Of a stretch of DNA of 63,556 nt, positions 60,704 to 63,556 are shown piece by piece. The position numbers and the translations under genes are program-made. Source of the stretch: Methylobacterium bullatum (lineage in GTDB: Bacteria; Pseudomonadota; Alphaproteobacteria; Rhizobiales; Beijerinckiaceae). Where the stretch lies: positions 1 through 63,556 of the forward strand of contig NZ_NKUG01000102.1 of assembly GCF_014845095.1 (NCBI RefSeq), given 5' to 3'. Under the pieces are notes generated by a model. The model did no database searches. It was given only the letters and a program-made list of their open reading frames with translations, and had not been told where the DNA came from. The first letter of the stretch is position 1. The number at the start of each line of letters is the position of its first letter.

Positions 60704-61861
60704 TCAGCCCCGCGTCCCCCACCGCACGCCCATCCGGCTCGGGGCCGTCGCGTCGGGGCCGATCGGAGGACCGCTCGGGCGTGTGACCGGCGGGGATGAC
60801 GGCTCCGCCGCCTCCTCTTCGGAGATGGTGATCGTCTCCTTGGCGAACTGGCCGGCCTTGCGGAAGGTCCAGAGATAACCCGGCACGACGGCCGCCATGG
60901 CGGTGGGCAGGATGCCGAGGCCGTCGAGGGTCCGCCCCTCGGCCTTGGCCGCCTCCGAGACCACGTTGTCGGTCTGGAGCAAGGTGACCTGGTCGCGCGT
61001 GAGCTTGAGGCTGTCCGGCAGAAGGCCGAGGCTCAGGGTGTCCACGGTCTCGATCACACGGGCCTGCAGCATGGCGAGGGGCTTGGGCAGGTCGACCACG
61101 AGGCGGCGGCGCATGGTGGTCTTGAGCATGTAGCGAACGAGGGCGTCGAGGGTCTCGATTTCGGGACCGCCGAGTTCGAACACCCGGCCCGCCTCGGCCT
61201 GTCCGTCCACCGCGCGGGCGACCGCCTCGGCCACGTCGCCGACGAAGACCGGCTGGAAGCGCGTGCCGGCGCCGGCCAGGGGCAGGACCGGGAGTACGCG
61301 GGCGAGCGACGCGAAGCGGTTGAAGAAGCTGTCGCCGGGGCCGAAGACCAGGGAGGGGCGCAGGATCACGGAGCGGGGCTGGGCCGCCAGGACGTTCGCC
61401 TCGCCCAAGGCCTTGGAGCGGGCGTATTCGGACCCGGACGTCTCGTCCGCCCCGATGGCCGAGACATGGACGACCGGCGCGCCGACGCTGGCCGCCGCGC
61501 GAGCGATCTCGCCCGCCCCCTCGGCCTGGAGGCCCAGGAAGCTCTGCTTGCCGCTCTCCTGCAGGATGCCCACGAGGTTCACCACCACGTCGGCGCCCTC
61601 CACCGCCCGGGCGATGGAGTCGGGGTAGCGCAGGTTCGCCTGGACGGCGACGATCTGCCCGACCTTGCCCAGCGGCTGCAGGAAGAGCGCGAGGTCGGGG
61701 CGGCGGACGGCGACGCGGATGCGATAGCCGCGCTTGGCCAGCGCCCGCACCACATGGCGCCCGAGGAAGCCGGAGCCGCCGAAGACGGTGACGAGCTGCG
61801 ATGACGGACGCGGCAAGGACGGTCCGGCGAAAGGAGAGGTCGAAGCGTCGAAGCCGGTCAT
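60704..61861 (-). CDS. NDUFA9-like protein (complex I assembly/accessory, NAD(P)-binding)
   Basis: The 385-residue extended short-chain dehydrogenase-like protein has VTVFGGSGFLGRHVVRALAK, then NLVGILQESGKQSFLGLQAEG and VSAIGADETSGSEYARSKAL GE, with the catalytic YxxxK. It matches the alphaproteobacterial NDUFA9 relatives, which bind NADPH and act in or near complex I. A C-terminal tail of about 40 residues is polar. The start at MTGFDAS is chosen, and one seven codons upstream is possible. It converges with the EI24 gene, 12 bp apart. Confidence 0.85.
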   Translation of the reverse strand: MTGFDASTSPFAGPSLPRPSSQLVTVFGGSGFLGRHVVRALAKRGYRIRVAVRRPDLALFLQPLGKVGQIVAVQANLRYPDSIARAVEGADVVVNLVGILQESGKQSFLGLQAEGAGEIARAAASVGAPVVHVSAIGADETSGSEYARSKALGEANVLAAQPRSVILRPSLVFGPGDSFFNRFASLARVLPVLPLAGAGTRFQPVFVGDVAEAVARAVDGQAEAGRVFELGGPEIETLDALVRYMLKTTMRRRLVVDLPKPLAMLQARVIETVDTLSLGLLPDSLKLTRDQVTLLQTDNVVSEAAKAEGRTLDGLGILPTAMAAVVPGYLWTFRKAGQFAKETITISEEEAAEPSSPPVTRPSGPPIGPDATAPSRMGVRWGTRG

Positions 61862-62399
61862 CGCCTGGGTTCCACCTGTCATCCGAGATGCCCCGCCATG
61901 CCCCGTTCGGGGCGGGGCCGAGCCCGTATCCGTCACCATCGAGCGTCTCTCACACGACTCCCCTGCGCAATCGTGCTCCGCGCGAGAAACGACCGTGACC
62001 GGGAGTGTGTGAAGCCCTCCGAGTGCGGGGATTACCATCGCTGGCGCATCGATAGCTAGGGCCGTTTGCCGCCGTGCGGGAGGCTCCGGTGACCGGGAAA
62101 GGTCGACGCCCGGGAAAATCTCGCGGACCGGCCCGTCCGAGATGCCGCGCCCCCGCCGATCCCGGTCCTGCCGGAACACGATCGTGTCGTTCGAGGCCGG
62201 TTTGCCGGAAGATTGTCCCGACATGGCGCAAGAAAAAGTATTTCTCTTCCTTTGACTATGCCCCGTCTTCGTAAGACATTCGGCACACCAAAGCTACAAC
62301 GCAAGCTTAACTTCGTCGTGTGCTTGATATCATAATGTATTCACTTGCGGTCGCGGCGTCGACTGGGCCGCACGATGTCTCGAATTCGCGGATAGATGC
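61862..62399. other. Intergenic region of 538 bp without a supported gene
   Basis: The open frames here are Arg-rich shadows. Bases from about 62230 to 62350 are AT-richer and likely hold the sfnG promoter, but no clear -24/-12 or -35/-10 set was found. No hairpin of note was seen. Confidence 0.5.
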
Positions 62400-63509
62400 A
62401 TGACTCTCCCGAACCATTTCGCCCCGGAGCCGATCCGTTTCGCCTATTGGGTGCCCAACGTGTCCGGCGGCCTCGTCATCAGCAAGATCGAGCAGCGCAC
62501 CAGCTGGGATGCCGACTACAACCGCAAGCTCGCCCAGATCGCGGAGGCGGCGGGGTTCGACTACGCCCTGACGCAGATTCGCTTCACCGCCGGTTACGGG
62601 GCCGAGTTCCAGCACGAATCGGTGGCGTTCAGCCACGCCCTGCTGGCGGTGACTACGAAGCTCAAGGTCATCGCCGCGCTCCTGCCCGGCCCATGGAACC
62701 CGACCATCGCCGCCAAGCAGATCGCCACGATCAGCCAGCTCACCAACGGGCGCATCGCCATCAACGTCGTGTCGGGCTGGTTCTCCGGCGAGTTCCGCGC
62801 CATCGGCGAGCCCTGGCTCGACCATGACGAGCGTTATCGCCGCTCCGAGGAGTTCATCCGCTCCCTGCGCGGGATCTGGACCCAGGACGACTTCACCTTC
62901 CGCGGCGATTTCTACCGCTACACCAACTACACCCTGAAGCCGAAGCCGGCCGACCCGCAGCCCGAGATCTTCCAGGGCGGCTCCTCCCGCGCCGCGCGCG
63001 ACATGGCGGCCCGCGTCTCCGATTGGTACTTCACCAACGGCAACACGCCGGAGGGCATCCGGGCGCAGGTGGACGACATCCAGGCCAAGGCCTCGGCCAA
63101 CGGGCATTCGGTGAAGGTCGGCGTCAACGCCTTCGTCATCGCCCGCGACACCGAGGAAGAGGCCCGCGCGGTCCTCCAGGAGATCCTCGACAACGCCGAT
63201 CCCGATGCGGTGAAGGCCTTCGGCCACGAGGTGAAGAACGCCGGCAAGGCCTCCCCGGAAGGGGAGGGCAACTGGGCGAAATCGAGCTTCGAGGATCTCG
63301 TCCAGTACAATGACGGCTTCAAGACCAACCTGATCGGGACGCCCGACCAGATCGCCGAGCGCATCGTCGCCCTGAAGGATGCCGGCGTCGACCTCGCGCT
63401 CCTCGCCTTCCTGCATTTCCAGGAGGACGTCGCCTATTTCGGTGCCCACATCATCCCGAAGGTGAGGGCGCTGGAGGCCGCGCGCGAGCGCCGGGCCGAG
63501 GCCGCCTGA
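62400..63509 (+). CDS. sfnG: FMNH2-dependent dimethylsulfone monooxygenase
   Basis: This 369-residue luciferase-like (LLM) flavin monooxygenase matches SfnG: FAYWVPNVSGGLVISKIEQR, ALTQIRFTAGYGAEFQHESV, GPWNPTIAAKQIATISQLTN GRIAINVVSGWFSGEFRAIG and GGSSRAARDMAARVSDWYF. SfnG converts dimethylsulfone to methanesulfinate with reduced FMN, supplying sulfur. No flavin reductase or ssu/sfn genes are in the window, though they may lie beyond its end. In pseudomonads SfnG is under sigma-54 control by SfnR. No such promoter was seen here. Confidence 0.92.
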   Translation: MTLPNHFAPEPIRFAYWVPNVSGGLVISKIEQRTSWDADYNRKLAQIAEAAGFDYALTQIRFTAGYGAEFQHESVAFSHALLAVTTKLKVIAALLPGPWNPTIAAKQIATISQLTNGRIAINVVSGWFSGEFRAIGEPWLDHDERYRRSEEFIRSLRGIWTQDDFTFRGDFYRYTNYTLKPKPADPQPEIFQGGSSRAARDMAARVSDWYFTNGNTPEGIRAQVDDIQAKASANGHSVKVGVNAFVIARDTEEEARAVLQEILDNADPDAVKAFGHEVKNAGKASPEGEGNWAKSSFEDLVQYNDGFKTNLIGTPDQIAERIVALKDAGVDLALLAFLHFQEDVAYFGAHIIPKVRALEAARERRAEAA

Positions 63510-63526
63510 ACTGACGCAACGCTCCT

Positions 63527-63547
63527 CCCTCCCCCTTGTGGGGAGGG
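63527..63547. repeat. GC-rich hairpin after sfnG
   Basis: CCCTCCCC (63527-63534) and GGGGAGGG (63540-63547) form a perfect 8-bp stem with a 5-base loop, 18 bp after the sfnG stop. It resembles the palindromes between the first two Nit1C genes and the element probably continues past the window edge. It may act as a terminator. Confidence 0.55.
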
Positions 63548-63556
63548 ATCGAGGGT

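Noticed and set aside
62230..62399. Sigma-54 promoter for sfnG
   Set aside because: A CGGCAC-like piece is present near 62280, but the -12 TTGC element is missing at the right spacing.

Overview
The window looks like chromosomal DNA of a GC-rich alphaproteobacterium. A Hyphomicrobiales (Rhizobiales) host, most likely Methylobacterium/Methylorubrum or a close relative, is my inference. It rests on the high-GC coding bias, the gene families present and the palindromic intergenic repeats. No rRNA, tRNA, CRISPR array, phage or transposase gene was seen. Most genes are housekeeping or accessory metabolism, and two nitrogen-related blocks stand out.

Layout. 0.2-3 kb: a glycan-type beta-propeller protein and a flavoprotein. 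3-6.5 kb: a PhoPQ-like two-component system, divergent from two related small secreted or periplasmic-type genes, with a PhoP-box-like direct repeat between them. 6.7-12.4 kb: an MFS exporter, a metallophosphoesterase, an ArsB/NhaD-type carrier, a tandem pair of DUF606 membrane proteins and two small genes, one an orphan BrnA-like antitoxin. 12.5-18 kb: PBP1A, a pirin and a Kef-type antiporter. 17.9-23.9 kb: a complete Mnh/Pha (Mrp) cation/proton antiporter operon with overlapping genes. 24.1-27.7 kb: a 3-methyladenine DNA glycosylase, RNase HI, a DUF1989/GntA-like pair and GrpB.

27.8-36.7 kb holds a MocR regulator divergent from a complete eight-gene Nit1C cluster: Sll0783/MSMEG_0572, nitrilase, radical SAM, GNAT, AIR-synthase-like, glycosyltransferase, MSMEG_0570 and MSMEG_0569. 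This cluster is known from genome surveys and is linked to nitrogen starvation and growth on cyanide, but its chemistry is unresolved. I read a perfect sigma-54 promoter (TGGCAC-N5-TTGC) in front of it, plus a 10-bp inverted repeat and repeated CAGTCAATA boxes in the MocR/Nit1C gap. 36.8-42.2 kb: a PaoABC-like molybdenum aldehyde oxidoreductase and an M20 peptidase. 44-49.8 kb: cyanase (cynS) with a CynABD/NrtABCD-type ABC transporter behind a second perfect sigma-54 promoter, divergent from a PAS-AAA+ sigma-54 activator (CynF-like). The two promoters share the TGGCAC/TTGCCAT pattern, so cyanate use and the Nit1C cluster probably both belong to the nitrogen-limitation programme.

50.5-53.2 kb: a LysR regulator divergent from a VOC ring-cleaving dioxygenase and an alpha/beta hydrolase, resembling quinone-detoxification (MhqR-type) gene sets. 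A 31-bp operator-like sequence beside this LysR recurs at 29/31 identity 36 kb away in front of the pirin gene, which suggests one regulon. 53.2-63.5 kb: a glycosyltransferase and methyltransferase pair, a membrane adenylate/guanylate cyclase, an HD-GYP protein, an amine-oxidase-like flavoprotein, an EI24/CysZ-like protein, an NDUFA9-like protein and a dimethylsulfone monooxygenase (SfnG).

All family names come from reading the translated sequences. No database search was run.
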